Shown: positions 32,071 to 41,313 of the stretch, piece by piece | How the letters are laid out: the number at the start of each line of letters is the position of its first letter | Position numbering within the stretch: the first letter of the stretch is position 1 | Assembly (NCBI RefSeq): GCF_000378725.1 | Contig: NZ_KB900368.1 | Span: forward strand, 1 to 64,000 | DNA length: 64,000 nucleotides | Direction of reading: 5' to 3' | DNA from: Peptoniphilus lacrimalis DSM 7455 | GTDB taxonomy: Bacteria; Bacillota; Clostridia; Tissierellales; Peptoniphilaceae | The notes under the pieces: generated by a model | Seen by the model: only the letters and a program-made list of their open reading frames with translations | Database searches by the model: none | What the model was told of the DNA's origin: nothing | Made by a program: the position numbers and the translations under genes

Positions 32071-32277
32071 AGTATCATTATCACTACTTGCTTCATTGAA
32101 CAGGTTGCCAAATCTGTTTTTATGTATTCTTATTTATCGCTCGCTTTCTTGTTTCCTTGACTCACTCAGTATTCATTAAACCGAAATTATTCTCAGCAGA
32201 AAGGTCATGGCGTAAGTCATAATCCTCCACAAGTAGATAAAGTCCTACCTTGGTCTATTCAGTTTTCAAGGAACAAT
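32071..32277 (-). promoter_or_regulatory. Conserved leader block with boxA-like sequence (ICE 2)
   Basis: A 470-base gap lies between the sigma-like gene and the small ORF. Within it four blocks recur in the same order in Tn916 between orf8 and xis: AGTATCATTATCAC (32071-32084), ATCGCTCGCT (32136-32145), GGTCATGGCG (32203-32212) and, on the minus strand, ATTGTTCCTTGAAAACTGAATA (32256-32277). The last resembles the boxA-type sequence of rRNA operon leaders (TTCTTTGAAAACT). It probably controls readthrough into the recombinase gene. Confidence 0.55.
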
Positions 32278-32400
32278 AGCCTAACGGCTTTAAGAGAGAT
32301 TCTCTTCAACTTTATGGTTTTCATCACTTCCTTAAATAAAATATAAGGACAGATCTCCCTTCAATTTATAAAGGAAAATCTGCCCCCATCTACAAGGCGT

Positions 32401-32817
32401 TTACTTTATAAATTCTTTCAAAAGCACCTTTAGCTTTTTAAGAATATTGTTTTTTCGCCATTGTATAGCTTGATAGCTCACTTTCTTACCTCTCGCTATG
32501 CTTGATAGCGTTTCATCATTGAAATACAAACGCTCTATGATGTCCCTTTCCTCATCGTTTAGTTTTGATATAGCATTTCTGACTGCCTCAATCATCATCT
32601 GTGTTTCAACAATCTTTTCTACATCAACGCTTTCATCAGCAAGGTTATCTATAAAATGTCCATCATGATCCAATGATGAAAAAAAGAGCAAGTGGTTTTT
32701 CTTGTCCACCTGCTCTAAATACTTTTCGTGTTCTTTTTCTCGCCAGTAGACTTTATAAATATCTTCACTGACTTTTACCTTTTGCCCTCTGACATAAAGG
32801 TAATACTCTTTTACCAT
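32401..32817 (-). CDS. Sigma-70 region 4-like regulator
   Basis: A 138-residue protein whose C-terminal half is a sigma region 4 domain: MIEAVRNAISKLNDEERDIIERLYFNDETLSSIARGKKVSYQAIQWRKNNILKKLKVLL. No region 2 is present. Such sigma-like factors in Tn1549/CTn-type ICEs are thought to switch on the excision genes, parallel to Orf7 in Tn916. It is followed by the boxA-like leader, a small ORF and the recombinase. A terminator at 32861-32899 separates it from the MATE gene. Confidence 0.8.
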   Translation of the reverse strand: MVKEYYLYVRGQKVKVSEDIYKVYWREKEHEKYLEQVDKKNHLLFFSSLDHDGHFIDNLADESVDVEKIVETQMMIEAVRNAISKLNDEERDIIERLYFNDETLSSIARGKKVSYQAIQWRKNNILKKLKVLLKEFIK

Positions 32818-32860
32818 AAAGTTTCCTCCATTTCTTTTTTGTCTATTTGTTTTTCAGACA

Positions 32861-32899
32861 AAAAAGGAGGACTCCTGCATCTTGGCATAAGAAGTCCTC
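32861..32899 (-). terminator. Terminator upstream of the sigma-like gene
   Basis: Arms GAGGACT (32867-32873) and AGTCCTC (32893-32899) followed by CCTTTTTTG on the minus strand. It ends transcripts arriving from the MATE/transporter operon. The rest of the gap to 33132 shows no gene. Confidence 0.7.
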
Positions 32900-33132
32900 T
32901 GAAATGAAAGAAACCTGTTCTTTCTTTTACTATATTTAATTGTTTAGACGAGAATATGGAAAGACAGACAACTGTAAATCTTATAAGAAAAAGGAAGGAT
33001 TTTGTTTTGAGTTATAACTTCAAAGAAATATATAGCCTTTATCATATCCTGTCCCTCCATTTTACAACTAACTATTCCTCATAAATTAAGCCCTTCTACT
33101 ATTTCAGGTATCCACGCACATAATAAAAAATC

Positions 33133-34485
33133 TTATGCTTGTACTTTTTCTTTGCTCATCTTATTTAGTTCTCCAAGCATCATGAAGATTCCAACAACAA
33201 TCATAATGAAATCAACAAGGGGCTGTGTGAACCAAACAGCTTTTACTCCAAATACCATTGGCAGAAGAATCATTGCAGGAACAAATAGGAATAGCTGTCT
33301 AAGCATAACAATAATCCCCGCTTTCTTTCCGTTCCCAATAGATTGGAAAAATGTAATGCTCATGACCATTACTCCATATAAAATAAATACGGAATAGAAC
33401 AGTCTGAAATTCCCAACTCCCTGTGTTATGATACTTGCTTCTACTCCAAATAAGGAAAGTATCTGACTTGATAACAGCAATGATGGAATCCAAAAGACTG
33501 CTGCAAGAACAAGTCCTCCGATAGAAAATACCTTCATTGCTTGCCTTACTCTGTAATATTGCTTTGCTCCGAAGTTTGTTCCGACAACAGGCTGCAATCC
33601 TTGACTCATTCCCCAAAGTGGAATAAACGAAAAGGCATATACACGAAGCGATGCTGCCATCAAAATTCCGTTTGGATCTCCGCCATACTTAAATGCCATT
33701 TTATAAAGCATAGTCTGTTGAATCATGAACAGAAGCTGCATCATCATAGCTGATGAGCCTACTCCAAACATTTCTTTTTTTATTGCTTCATCGGACTTAA
33801 TCTTATGAATTTTAACGACTTTACTCTTTTTCAGGAAGTAGTGCAGCGTTACAACCGCCTGAACAAACTGTGCTGTAATCGTTGCAAGGGCAGCACCTTC
33901 AATGGCGTATTCACCCATAACTGTCATTAAAATCGGATCAAGAATGATATTCAGTAAAGCTCCAAGTCCCATTATCATCATGGCTTTTTTCATTAGACCT
34001 TCGCCACGCATAACCATGTTTGCGGACTGTGTAAAATTTACAAAGAGGGAACCGATAAAGATTACTCTTAGGTATCTGATACCATAAGCTTTGATCTCAC
34101 CTGTTGCACCGACCATATCTAAAAAATGTGGTGCAAGTAGTATTCCGCCAACTGTTATGATCGCCGAAAACAAAATCACCCAGAAAATCAGGTTGCCCAT
34201 GATTTTATCTACGGTGTTCTGATCTCCTTTACCAATCGCTCGTGATAAAACAGATGCAGAACCTACACCAAGAAGTGTAGACACCCCGCTGTTAAAAAAA
34301 GTAAGTGGCATCGCAACGCCGCAGGCAGTCATTGCAGTTTGCCCTATAATATTTCCCGCAAAGATTCCATCCATTAGTGGATAAAGACCTATTACTATCA
34401 TTCCGATAACCGCCGGAATAGATAGCTGAAATAGTAAATCTATTGGTCTTTTGATCAATAGTTGTTCTTTCATATCTTGTTTCAT
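33133..34485 (-). CDS. MATE-family efflux transporter
   Basis: A 450-residue integral membrane protein with about 12 helices in two halves, matching the MATE (MepA-like) sodium- or proton-driven drug extrusion family. Seen: PLMDGIFAGNIIGQTAMTACGVAMPLTF, GVGSASVLSRAIGKGDQ and the second-half QGLQPVVGTNFGAKQYYRVRQAM. It is the last gene of the TetR-linked ABC/ECF operon, 31 bases after the ATPase gene, so it likely shares TetR control. The truncated module 1 has no counterpart at that position. Substrate unknown. Confidence 0.85.
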   Translation of the reverse strand: MKQDMKEQLLIKRPIDLLFQLSIPAVIGMIVIGLYPLMDGIFAGNIIGQTAMTACGVAMPLTFFNSGVSTLLGVGSASVLSRAIGKGDQNTVDKIMGNLIFWVILFSAIITVGGILLAPHFLDMVGATGEIKAYGIRYLRVIFIGSLFVNFTQSANMVMRGEGLMKKAMMIMGLGALLNIILDPILMTVMGEYAIEGAALATITAQFVQAVVTLHYFLKKSKVVKIHKIKSDEAIKKEMFGVGSSAMMMQLLFMIQQTMLYKMAFKYGGDPNGILMAASLRVYAFSFIPLWGMSQGLQPVVGTNFGAKQYYRVRQAMKVFSIGGLVLAAVFWIPSLLLSSQILSLFGVEASIITQGVGNFRLFYSVFILYGVMVMSITFFQSIGNGKKAGIIVMLRQLFLFVPAMILLPMVFGVKAVWFTQPLVDFIMIVVGIFMMLGELNKMSKEKVQA

Positions 34486-34516
34486 TCTTTGTCCTCCCTT
34501 GTTTTGATTTATATTT

Positions 34517-35992
34517 TTATAGGCAATTATTTGTTTGATTGAAAAATTCCTTAATTGCCTTTATATTTTTTTCATTCTTACCACCGTGCCATTTTAATTT
34601 TCCATTCTCCATAAACATAAAATAATCACAACAACATTCTACTAATTCCGGATCATGTGTAATAATAAAAATAGTTTTTCCGTCCTCTTTAAGCCTCATC
34701 ATTTCATTAGAAACTTCTTTCATATTCTTAAAATCCAAACCACTTGTAGGTTCGTCCAAAATCAGTATTGTCCTATCAGAAGCGATAGCACTTGCAATTG
34801 CAACCCTTTGTTTTTGCCCTCCGGATAATGACATTGGATGGCAATCTATAAAATCCATTAAATTTAACTTTTTACATATTTCATCGACCTTTTCTTCTTT
34901 ATTTTCATCGTTCTCTATACTCAAAAGAATTTCTTCTTTAACTGATTCGGTAAATAATTGGTGATTAACATCCTGCATCACCATAAAACATTTTTTCAAT
35001 CTTTCTTTTGTATCATAATTTTTTGTTTCTATCTTCAAGGTTCCTTTTGCTTTTTCTTCAACTCCACATAAGCATTTTGAAAAAGTTGATTTTCCAGAAC
35101 CATTATTTCCTAAAACAGCCACAATAGATTTTTGAGGTAATACAGCATCATGAATTTCAAGAAACGGTTTTTTCCCATAACTAAACATAAAATCCTTAAT
35201 CTCTATTTGTTCCTTAGATTCTATATTTTTCATACGGCTATTGGTGTCAATAGTGTGTATACTCCTTAATCCCATATCATTTAAAGTGCTATTAGACAAT
35301 TCTTTGAACTCAACACAAGAAAATTCTTTGTTAATTTCCCCATCTTTCATATAAATAAATCTATCTGCAATATCTATTAAATATTGTAGTCTATGCTCTG
35401 CAATAACCACAGTTGACTTTTTTTCTTTCCATTTTTTTATGATATCTTTTAACATTTTTATAGTTTGTATATCTAAATTAGAAGATGGCTCATCTAATAC
35501 ATAGATTTCAGGCTCCATAACAGCAGCAGAAGCACAAGCAATTTTTTGTTTTTCTCCTCCTGACATAGAAAACAAACTCTTATCAAGCAAATCTTTTATA
35601 TTTAATTCTTTTGTTACCTTGCCAATTCTTCTACAAATTTCTTCTCTTGAAATCCCAAAATTTTCACAGGCGAATGCAATTTCACTTGTTGAATCTACAT
35701 TGAAAAATTGAGTTCTTGGATTTTGAAATACTGATCCTACATATTGACTCAATTCATTAATAGAGTTTTTAGAAATTTCATGTTCATTTACAATAACGCT
35801 ACCAGTCAAATTTCCGGAATAATACCCGGGAATTAACCCATTTATCAACCTACTTATTGTAGTTTTTCCGCAACCGGACTCACCACAAAATACAACTACT
35901 TCACCAGCATTGATATTTAAATTAATATTATAAATTCCAGCATTCTTATTCCCGCTATCATAAGTAAATGACACGTCTTTAAATTCAATCAA
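34517..35992 (-). CDS. ecfA: ECF transporter fused ATPase (EcfA-EcfA')
   Basis: A 491-residue protein with two ABC ATPase domains in tandem: Walker A CGESGCGKTT, signature MSGGEKQKIA and IYVLDEPSSNLD in the first; GNNGSGKST, LSGGQKQRVA and ILILDEPTSGLD in the second. There is no membrane segment. It energises the EcfT/S pair encoded just upstream, replacing the usual two ATPase genes by one fusion. It starts 2 bases after the ecfT stop. The corresponding gene in module 1 (13230-13472) is truncated inside the first Walker A. Confidence 0.9.
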   Translation of the reverse strand: MIEFKDVSFTYDSGNKNAGIYNINLNINAGEVVVFCGESGCGKTTISRLINGLIPGYYSGNLTGSVIVNEHEISKNSINELSQYVGSVFQNPRTQFFNVDSTSEIAFACENFGISREEICRRIGKVTKELNIKDLLDKSLFSMSGGEKQKIACASAAVMEPEIYVLDEPSSNLDIQTIKMLKDIIKKWKEKKSTVVIAEHRLQYLIDIADRFIYMKDGEINKEFSCVEFKELSNSTLNDMGLRSIHTIDTNSRMKNIESKEQIEIKDFMFSYGKKPFLEIHDAVLPQKSIVAVLGNNGSGKSTFSKCLCGVEEKAKGTLKIETKNYDTKERLKKCFMVMQDVNHQLFTESVKEEILLSIENDENKEEKVDEICKKLNLMDFIDCHPMSLSGGQKQRVAIASAIASDRTILILDEPTSGLDFKNMKEVSNEMMRLKEDGKTIFIITHDPELVECCCDYFMFMENGKLKWHGGKNEKNIKAIKEFFNQTNNCL

Positions 35993-35994
35993 TG

Positions 35995-36729
35995 CTATCC
36001 CCTCCTATATAAAAATAGTCCTGTAAAGGCAATTGAAAAGAGTAAAATGAGCAAATCATATATAGTAAACTTTACTTTTACTACAGTAGTTCTCTTTTTC
36101 AAAGCTCCCAATCCTCTACTTATTGCCGCCGCCGACAATTCATCACCTATTTTTGCAATAGAAACGATTAAAGGTATTGTTACATATTCCAAGTATAAGC
36201 TTGGATTTTTCCACGCCTTTTTATTTTTAAAACTAATTCCTCTCATTTTCATAGCAGTCTTAATAGAGTTGTGTTCTTCTTTCAAAGTTGGAATAAACCT
36301 GAATGCAACTGCTGTTGGAATAATAAATGCATTGGGAATTTTCCACTTTACCATGGCTGCTATAAACTCGCTCGTTTTTGTGGACATTACAACATAATAT
36401 CCCAACATAAAAATTGGAAATAGTCTTAAAATTAAGGCATTCAACAATACTGAAATTGTATTTATGAGTGTAGGCAATGTGTACATATCTTTCGTAAAGT
36501 GTGCCATAATAGCCAAGGTAAATAGCCCTCCATAAATGAAAGATATCTTAAATTGTTTATTAGATAATAATAATGCTATTGCCACAATGGCGGATATAAG
36601 GCTAACTAAAATATCCTTATATCCGACAGACATTATGGTTGTTATAAATATCATAAATAAAATTTTAGTACGAGGATCTAAGAAAAAGCCCTTTGGTTTA
36701 TTCGGTTTGTATACCTCATACTCTTCCAT
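35995..36729 (-). CDS. ecfT: ECF transporter transmembrane subunit EcfT, copy 2
   Basis: A 244-residue CbiQ/EcfT-like membrane protein. N-terminal membrane segments are followed by the cytoplasmic coupling helices with MKMRGISF and AISRGLGAL, the paired Arg-Gly motifs that contact the ATPases, and a C-terminal helix. The start overlaps the end of the S gene by one base. It forms the complete module-2 importer with 34517-35992 and 36729-37310. Confidence 0.87.
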   Translation of the reverse strand: MEEYEVYKPNKPKGFFLDPRTKILFMIFITTIMSVGYKDILVSLISAIVAIALLLSNKQFKISFIYGGLFTLAIMAHFTKDMYTLPTLINTISVLLNALILRLFPIFMLGYYVVMSTKTSEFIAAMVKWKIPNAFIIPTAVAFRFIPTLKEEHNSIKTAMKMRGISFKNKKAWKNPSLYLEYVTIPLIVSIAKIGDELSAAAISRGLGALKKRTTVVKVKFTIYDLLILLFSIAFTGLFLYRRG

Positions 36730-37310
36730 TAAATGATACCCGCTCTCTCAAAGTGTTTCTTAAGCATTTTCCTCCCTAAATTTGCACCAATAACTGAGCC
36801 GATAAAAATAATTCCAAATGCAGCAATCCCCATCCAAGAAGGCATATATTTTGCGAGTGCAAGTGCATATTGTTCTCCCATTTGTTGCTTAACACCTTCC
36901 ATATAGGTATCTGCCATTACCCACATTGGCATTTGACAACCTATCATTCCGCAAGAAAATAGCCAAAATCCAATAACATTCTTTTTAAAACTCTTAAAAC
37001 CACCTGATTTCATAACCAGATCACTGATAATTCCAAATGGAATATATCCCACTAACGCTAACCATGTATAGCCCATAAAATACCAAAACACACCGATAAT
37101 AATTGACATAATCGTAACCATGCCAAATTTTTCTACTTTAGTTAAAAACAACATAAAGGGAATTCCTGTGACTATAGGAATTAGAAGATAGATAGCTGGG
37201 TATAAGATAGGTATTGCATTCATCATCCCTATTACAAAAAACAGAACTAAATAAATAGCTGTATAAATTCCTACATTGATTAGATCTTTAGCTGACAATC
37301 CCTTTTTCAT
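36729..37310 (-). CDS. ECF transporter S component (MptD family), copy 2
   Basis: A 193-residue protein with five to six membrane helices (AKDLINVGIYTAIYLVLFFVIG at the start), matching MptD-family S components. A conserved Trp-Val-Met segment (CQMPMWVMADTY) and terminal KMLKKHFERAGII parallel copy 1. It binds the transported ligand, which cannot be identified. AGGAGG precedes the ATG. The 80-base gap to the ABC genes shows no strong terminator, so one operon is likely. Confidence 0.82.
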   Translation of the reverse strand: MKKGLSAKDLINVGIYTAIYLVLFFVIGMMNAIPILYPAIYLLIPIVTGIPFMLFLTKVEKFGMVTIMSIIIGVFWYFMGYTWLALVGYIPFGIISDLVMKSGGFKSFKKNVIGFWLFSCGMIGCQMPMWVMADTYMEGVKQQMGEQYALALAKYMPSWMGIAAFGIIFIGSVIGANLGRKMLKKHFERAGII

Positions 37311-37391
37311 TTTTTTTAATCCTCCTTAAATTAAAATAATATAAATCTACATGAGCTATATTTGAATAATTCTCATATAAATCATTTTCAC

Positions 37392-39125
37392 TTATGACAG
37401 TTTCCAATTAACTGCCTTTTGTCGTGCCTCAACAAAATTTTTATAGATACCTTCTGCTTGAATTAGCTCTTCATGTGTGCCTTTTTGATTTATTTTTCCA
37501 TTTGCTAAAACAAGTATTTGGTTTGCATTTTTTATTGTCTTTAGTCTGTGTGCTATCATTATTACTGTTTTATTTCTTGTGAGTTCCTCCATAGCAACCT
37601 GCAATTTATCCTCATTTTCAGGGTCTACATTTGCAGTAGCTTCATCGAAAATAATAATAGGTGCATTCTTTATCATTGCTCTTGCAATTGATATTCTTTG
37701 TCTTTCTCCACCAGATAAACTTGCACCTCCCTCTCCTATAACTGTTTCATATTGTTCAGGAAGCTTCATAATAAATTCATGACAACACGCTTTCTTTGCA
37801 GCTTCTATAACTTCATCATGTGTAGCATCTGGCTTGGCAAACTTTATATTGTTCTCAATAGTGTCTTGAAATAAATAAACATTTTGAAAAACCATACTAA
37901 TTTGTCTCATTAATGACTCCAATGAATATTCTTTAATATTATGTTTACCTATGCTGATTTCTCCTTTCTCTACATCCCAAAATCTCGCTATCAAATTGCA
38001 AAATGTAGTTTTTCCAGCTCCTGAAGGTCCAACTATAGCTGTCATTTGGTTTTGTGGTATCTTGACAGAAATATCATCAAGGATTTTTTTGCCTGAATAA
38101 GAAAACTCTACATTATCAAAAGAAATATCGAAAGTAGTAGGCTTTATGTCTTTTCCATCAATATCCATCTGTGGAAATTTCTCTAACTTCTTTGTTTGCT
38201 CAATAGATCCACTAACAACTCTGAGAGAAGTTGTTGCACTTCCTGCCAATTTTATTTGAGAAAAAGCAAGAAAAGAAATTATAATCGTCATAACTGTATT
38301 TAAGAATGAGAGTTCTCCATTGATATAAAAGAAAATACCTGCACCTATTATCAAAATGCTAAACAAATCCAAAAGAATATTTTGCAAAATCGTATAAGGT
38401 GTAAACAGTTTTTCACAATCAAGATTTATTTTTCTACTATTTTCAATAGCACCTCTGACTTTTTCATCTCCTTTCCCTGTTAAATTGAAGGATTTTATAA
38501 CAGACATTCCTCCAATTTGTTCTAAAATGGCATCAACTAATTTAGCAGATGCTTTTTGTCTTTTAGGAAGAACACTCCTTGATTTGCTTTCCATTTTTGA
38601 GAGAACAAATAAGTACAATAGGCATCCAATTGCAACAATAAAACCTATTCTCCACTCAAATGCTAAAATCATTATTGTAAATATTATCGTGTTTATAAAA
38701 CCTGATAATGTATTTACCATAACCATTGCTGCGGTATTTTCTACATCTTCTAAAACAGTTGTAGAAATTCCAACCACTTCACCAATATTGTTTTCATTGA
38801 AAAATCCCATAGGTATTTTTTTTAACATTTCACCTATTGCTACTCTTTTATTTGCCACCATGAAATAACTTGCATGGCATTGCTGTAATTGTGAAAAATA
38901 ATTTGTAACACTTCTTCCGATTATGCTAATAACAAGAAGTATTAACGCGATCCACGCGGGCATCATGCTCATGTCTTTTTGGACAATTGCTTTCACTATA
39001 AAATAAATAGCACTGATTTGAAGCATATGAAAAATCGCAAACAAAAAACTTACCCATATAGAGTGATATACATTTTTCTTTTCATCACCTGAGAAATCTA
39101 AAATCTTTTTTAAAGCACTTAACAT
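37392..39125 (-). CDS. ABC half-transporter, second of pair, copy 2
   Basis: A 577-residue exporter-fold half-transporter: six membrane helices, then Walker A GPSGAGKTT, Q-loop VFQNVYLF, signature LSGGERQRIS and Walker B IIIFDEATANVD. The start at 39123-39125 overlaps the preceding gene by 7 bases; the upstream ATG at 39164 lies inside that gene. It pairs with 39119-40864 as a heterodimer and corresponds in position to 14813-16537, though the two are clearly diverged. Confidence 0.87.
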   Translation of the reverse strand: MLSALKKILDFSGDEKKNVYHSIWVSFLFAIFHMLQISAIYFIVKAIVQKDMSMMPAWIALILLVISIIGRSVTNYFSQLQQCHASYFMVANKRVAIGEMLKKIPMGFFNENNIGEVVGISTTVLEDVENTAAMVMVNTLSGFINTIIFTIMILAFEWRIGFIVAIGCLLYLFVLSKMESKSRSVLPKRQKASAKLVDAILEQIGGMSVIKSFNLTGKGDEKVRGAIENSRKINLDCEKLFTPYTILQNILLDLFSILIIGAGIFFYINGELSFLNTVMTIIISFLAFSQIKLAGSATTSLRVVSGSIEQTKKLEKFPQMDIDGKDIKPTTFDISFDNVEFSYSGKKILDDISVKIPQNQMTAIVGPSGAGKTTFCNLIARFWDVEKGEISIGKHNIKEYSLESLMRQISMVFQNVYLFQDTIENNIKFAKPDATHDEVIEAAKKACCHEFIMKLPEQYETVIGEGGASLSGGERQRISIARAMIKNAPIIIFDEATANVDPENEDKLQVAMEELTRNKTVIMIAHRLKTIKNANQILVLANGKINQKGTHEELIQAEGIYKNFVEARQKAVNWKLS

Positions 39126-40864
39126 TTCATCCCACCATCCTTTGTTCCTATATGAGCGTTCCACATATTTCGGTATAATTCACAACCTTTTAATAATTCA
39201 TCATGCTTACCGTATGAAACAAGTTTTCCATTCTCAATTAAGAATATTTGTTCTGCATCTGTTATAGTTGATAACCTATGAGCAATAATAATCACCGTTT
39301 TATCTTTTATAAGCTTTGATAAAGCTTGCTTTATAATCACTTCATTTTCAGGATCTATATATGAAGTAGCTTCATCAAGTATTACAATAGGTGCATTTTT
39401 GAGCATTGCTCTCGCTATTGATATTCTTTGCCTTTCTCCACCAGAAACATGGCTCCCACTACTTCCGACAACCGTATCGTAACCATGTTCCATTTTCATA
39501 ATAAAATCATGACAACCCGATTTCTTAGCAATGTCTTCTACTTCTTTATCACTGGCACTTGGATTACCCATTCGGATATTTTCCCTAATACTTTCGTTGA
39601 ACAAAAAATTATCCTGCGAAACAAAGGCAGTTAAACTATATAATTGCTTTAATGGAATTTCATTAAGATTGTATCCACCAATATTTATATTTCCTTCCGT
39701 AATATCCCAATATCCAGCTATTAATTTTGCTAAAGTTGACTTGCCACTTCCACTTGGTCCAACAAAAGCCACTGTTGTCCCTTCTTTTATGTTTAGGGAT
39801 ATTCCATGAAGAATTTCTTTTTCTTCTTCATATCCAAACTTTACATTTTGTAAATCAATATTATATTGCTGGATAGTTACTTCTCTATCAGAATGCTTTT
39901 GTTCTTTTCCTTCTAAAATTAAGTTAATAGAATTAGCAATAGTTCCTATCTTAGCAAGACCATCAACAAAATTGATTGTTTCAAGTAAAGGTCCTGCAAT
40001 ACCTAAAGATAGAATAATTACAGATATAAATACTTCTGCACTTAAACTGCCGCTAATGTAGAAATACCAACCAAATGGAAGCACTGTTATCATTGTAGTA
40101 GGAGATATATTTTTAGATAAAGATACAGGTAACTGACAGCTCTTCATCCATTCATAAAAGTATCTTGCATTTGCAATGACTTTATCTTTGTACTTTGCGT
40201 ACGATCTCTTGTCTTGATTAAATGTTTTTATCACTTCTATTCCATTGACGTACTCAATAATTGCAGAATTCATTTCTCGATTTACCTTTACAGATCCTTC
40301 ATATTGAACAGCATAATTTTTCATTACGAGTCCCATAAAAAGCATTCCCACAGGAATGGATACTAATGATAAAAGAGCCATTCTCCAATCAAGAAATAAT
40401 AAGTAAATAAATATACTCAAAGAACCTAAGAGATTCGATGTCATTTCAGGCAACAGGTGAGCGAGCGGTTTCTCCATACTTTCAACCTGATCCACTATAA
40501 TCTGCTTAAAGTTTCCGCTTGGAACAGAGATTATTTCTCCTAATGGCATCTTTGGAAGTTTTTCAAGCATTCTTAAACGAACATCTTTCAGTACACTAAA
40601 AGTTGCTTTATGGGATACAGATAAAGCCATAGAGTATAAAAATGATTTTAAGATGTAGGATAACAATCCTATTCCTAACCATAAAGAATAAATTTTAAAA
40701 TCCTCATTTCCCTTTAACAATTCAACTAAAATACGACTTGCTGCAATATATGGAATAATCCCTGCAATAACACCGATACTCGCTATAAATACAGATGTTT
40801 TTAACTTTGAATGTTCCTTTTTTGCAAGCTCCCACAATATAGTAGCAGGACTTTTTTGTTTCAT
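39119..40864 (-). CDS. ABC half-transporter, first of pair, copy 2
   Basis: A 581-residue half-transporter with six membrane helices and an ATPase domain: Walker A GPSGSGKST, Q-loop FVSQDNFLF, signature VSGGERQRIS and Walker B IVILDEATSYID. It is the first gene of the transporter operon after tetR. ATG at 40862-40864 follows GGAGGTG. A TetR operator-like sequence lies at 40898-40914. The role is export of a toxic compound or siderophore-like import, undecided; the linked ECF importer favours nutrient or metallophore handling. Confidence 0.87.
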   Translation of the reverse strand: MKQKSPATILWELAKKEHSKLKTSVFIASIGVIAGIIPYIAASRILVELLKGNEDFKIYSLWLGIGLLSYILKSFLYSMALSVSHKATFSVLKDVRLRMLEKLPKMPLGEIISVPSGNFKQIIVDQVESMEKPLAHLLPEMTSNLLGSLSIFIYLLFLDWRMALLSLVSIPVGMLFMGLVMKNYAVQYEGSVKVNREMNSAIIEYVNGIEVIKTFNQDKRSYAKYKDKVIANARYFYEWMKSCQLPVSLSKNISPTTMITVLPFGWYFYISGSLSAEVFISVIILSLGIAGPLLETINFVDGLAKIGTIANSINLILEGKEQKHSDREVTIQQYNIDLQNVKFGYEEEKEILHGISLNIKEGTTVAFVGPSGSGKSTLAKLIAGYWDITEGNINIGGYNLNEIPLKQLYSLTAFVSQDNFLFNESIRENIRMGNPSASDKEVEDIAKKSGCHDFIMKMEHGYDTVVGSSGSHVSGGERQRISIARAMLKNAPIVILDEATSYIDPENEVIIKQALSKLIKDKTVIIIAHRLSTITDAEQIFLIENGKLVSYGKHDELLKGCELYRNMWNAHIGTKDGGMKC

Positions 40865-40897
40865 AATCAACACCTCCAAATAAAATAACTTAATTAG

Positions 40898-40914
40898 CTA
40901 ACTTAGTTATCTTT
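40898..40914. promoter_or_regulatory. TetR operator before ABC operon 2
   Basis: AGCTAACTTAGTTATCT matches 14 of 17 positions of the perfect palindrome TGATAACTTAGTTATCA at 59669-59685 upstream of tetR. It lies 34 bases before the first ABC start codon. Confidence 0.7.
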
Positions 40915-40916
40915 AT

Positions 40917-40959
40917 TTTAAAAAATATAAGGGCGCTTAATACCCTTTCCCTTATATTT
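40917..40959 (-). terminator. Terminator after tetR copy 2
   Basis: Perfect 11-bp arms AAATATAAGGG (40923-40933) and CCCTTATATTT (40949-40959), followed by T-rich sequence on the minus strand. It overlaps the stop codon of the tetR C-terminal piece. Confidence 0.75.
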
Positions 40960-41224
40960 AAAAACCTCGTAATTTCTCCCATCCATCATAAAAAAACTTC
41001 GAAACTATTCTTGTGTTTAACTTTACTTCTTCTTCTGTTTGAGAATGTATTATAATTTCACACAATGCATTAATATAAGCATGGTTTAACAAATGCATTG
41101 CATTTTTAGGGACTTCTGATTTTATATTCTTTTTCTTTGAAACAAAGTATAAATTTCTAATTATCTTTTTATATTTTCTTAAATGCTCGTAAAGCCTTAT
41201 TCTATGTGCTTTCGAGTATTTTTA
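40958..41224 (-). pseudogene. TetR repressor copy 2, C-terminal fragment
   Basis: From the Tn916 end leftward the minus strand reads KYSKAHRIRLYEHLRKYKKI, IRNLYFVSKKKNIKSEVP, then NHAYINALCEIIIHSQTEEE and finishes FFYDGWEKLRGF with a stop at 40958-40960. This is a typical helical TetR C-terminus. It continues the frame of the N-terminal piece at 59187-59653, which breaks off at the other end of Tn916. Together they give a repressor of roughly 240 residues. Confidence 0.82.
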
Positions 41225-41313
41225 CTGTAGGAAGATACTTCACGTTTCTTTGCATATTTCCTCATGTCTTAGCTGTCAGAAGTGGTAAATAAGTAGTAAA
41301 TTCATTTGTACTA

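Noticed and set aside
32900-33132. Gap after the MATE gene as coding
   Set aside because: No frame longer than about 25 codons with a ribosome site; looks like decayed spacer.
33299-33616. 105-residue minus-strand frame inside the MATE gene
   Set aside because: Overlaps the MATE frame completely in another phase and has no start signals.
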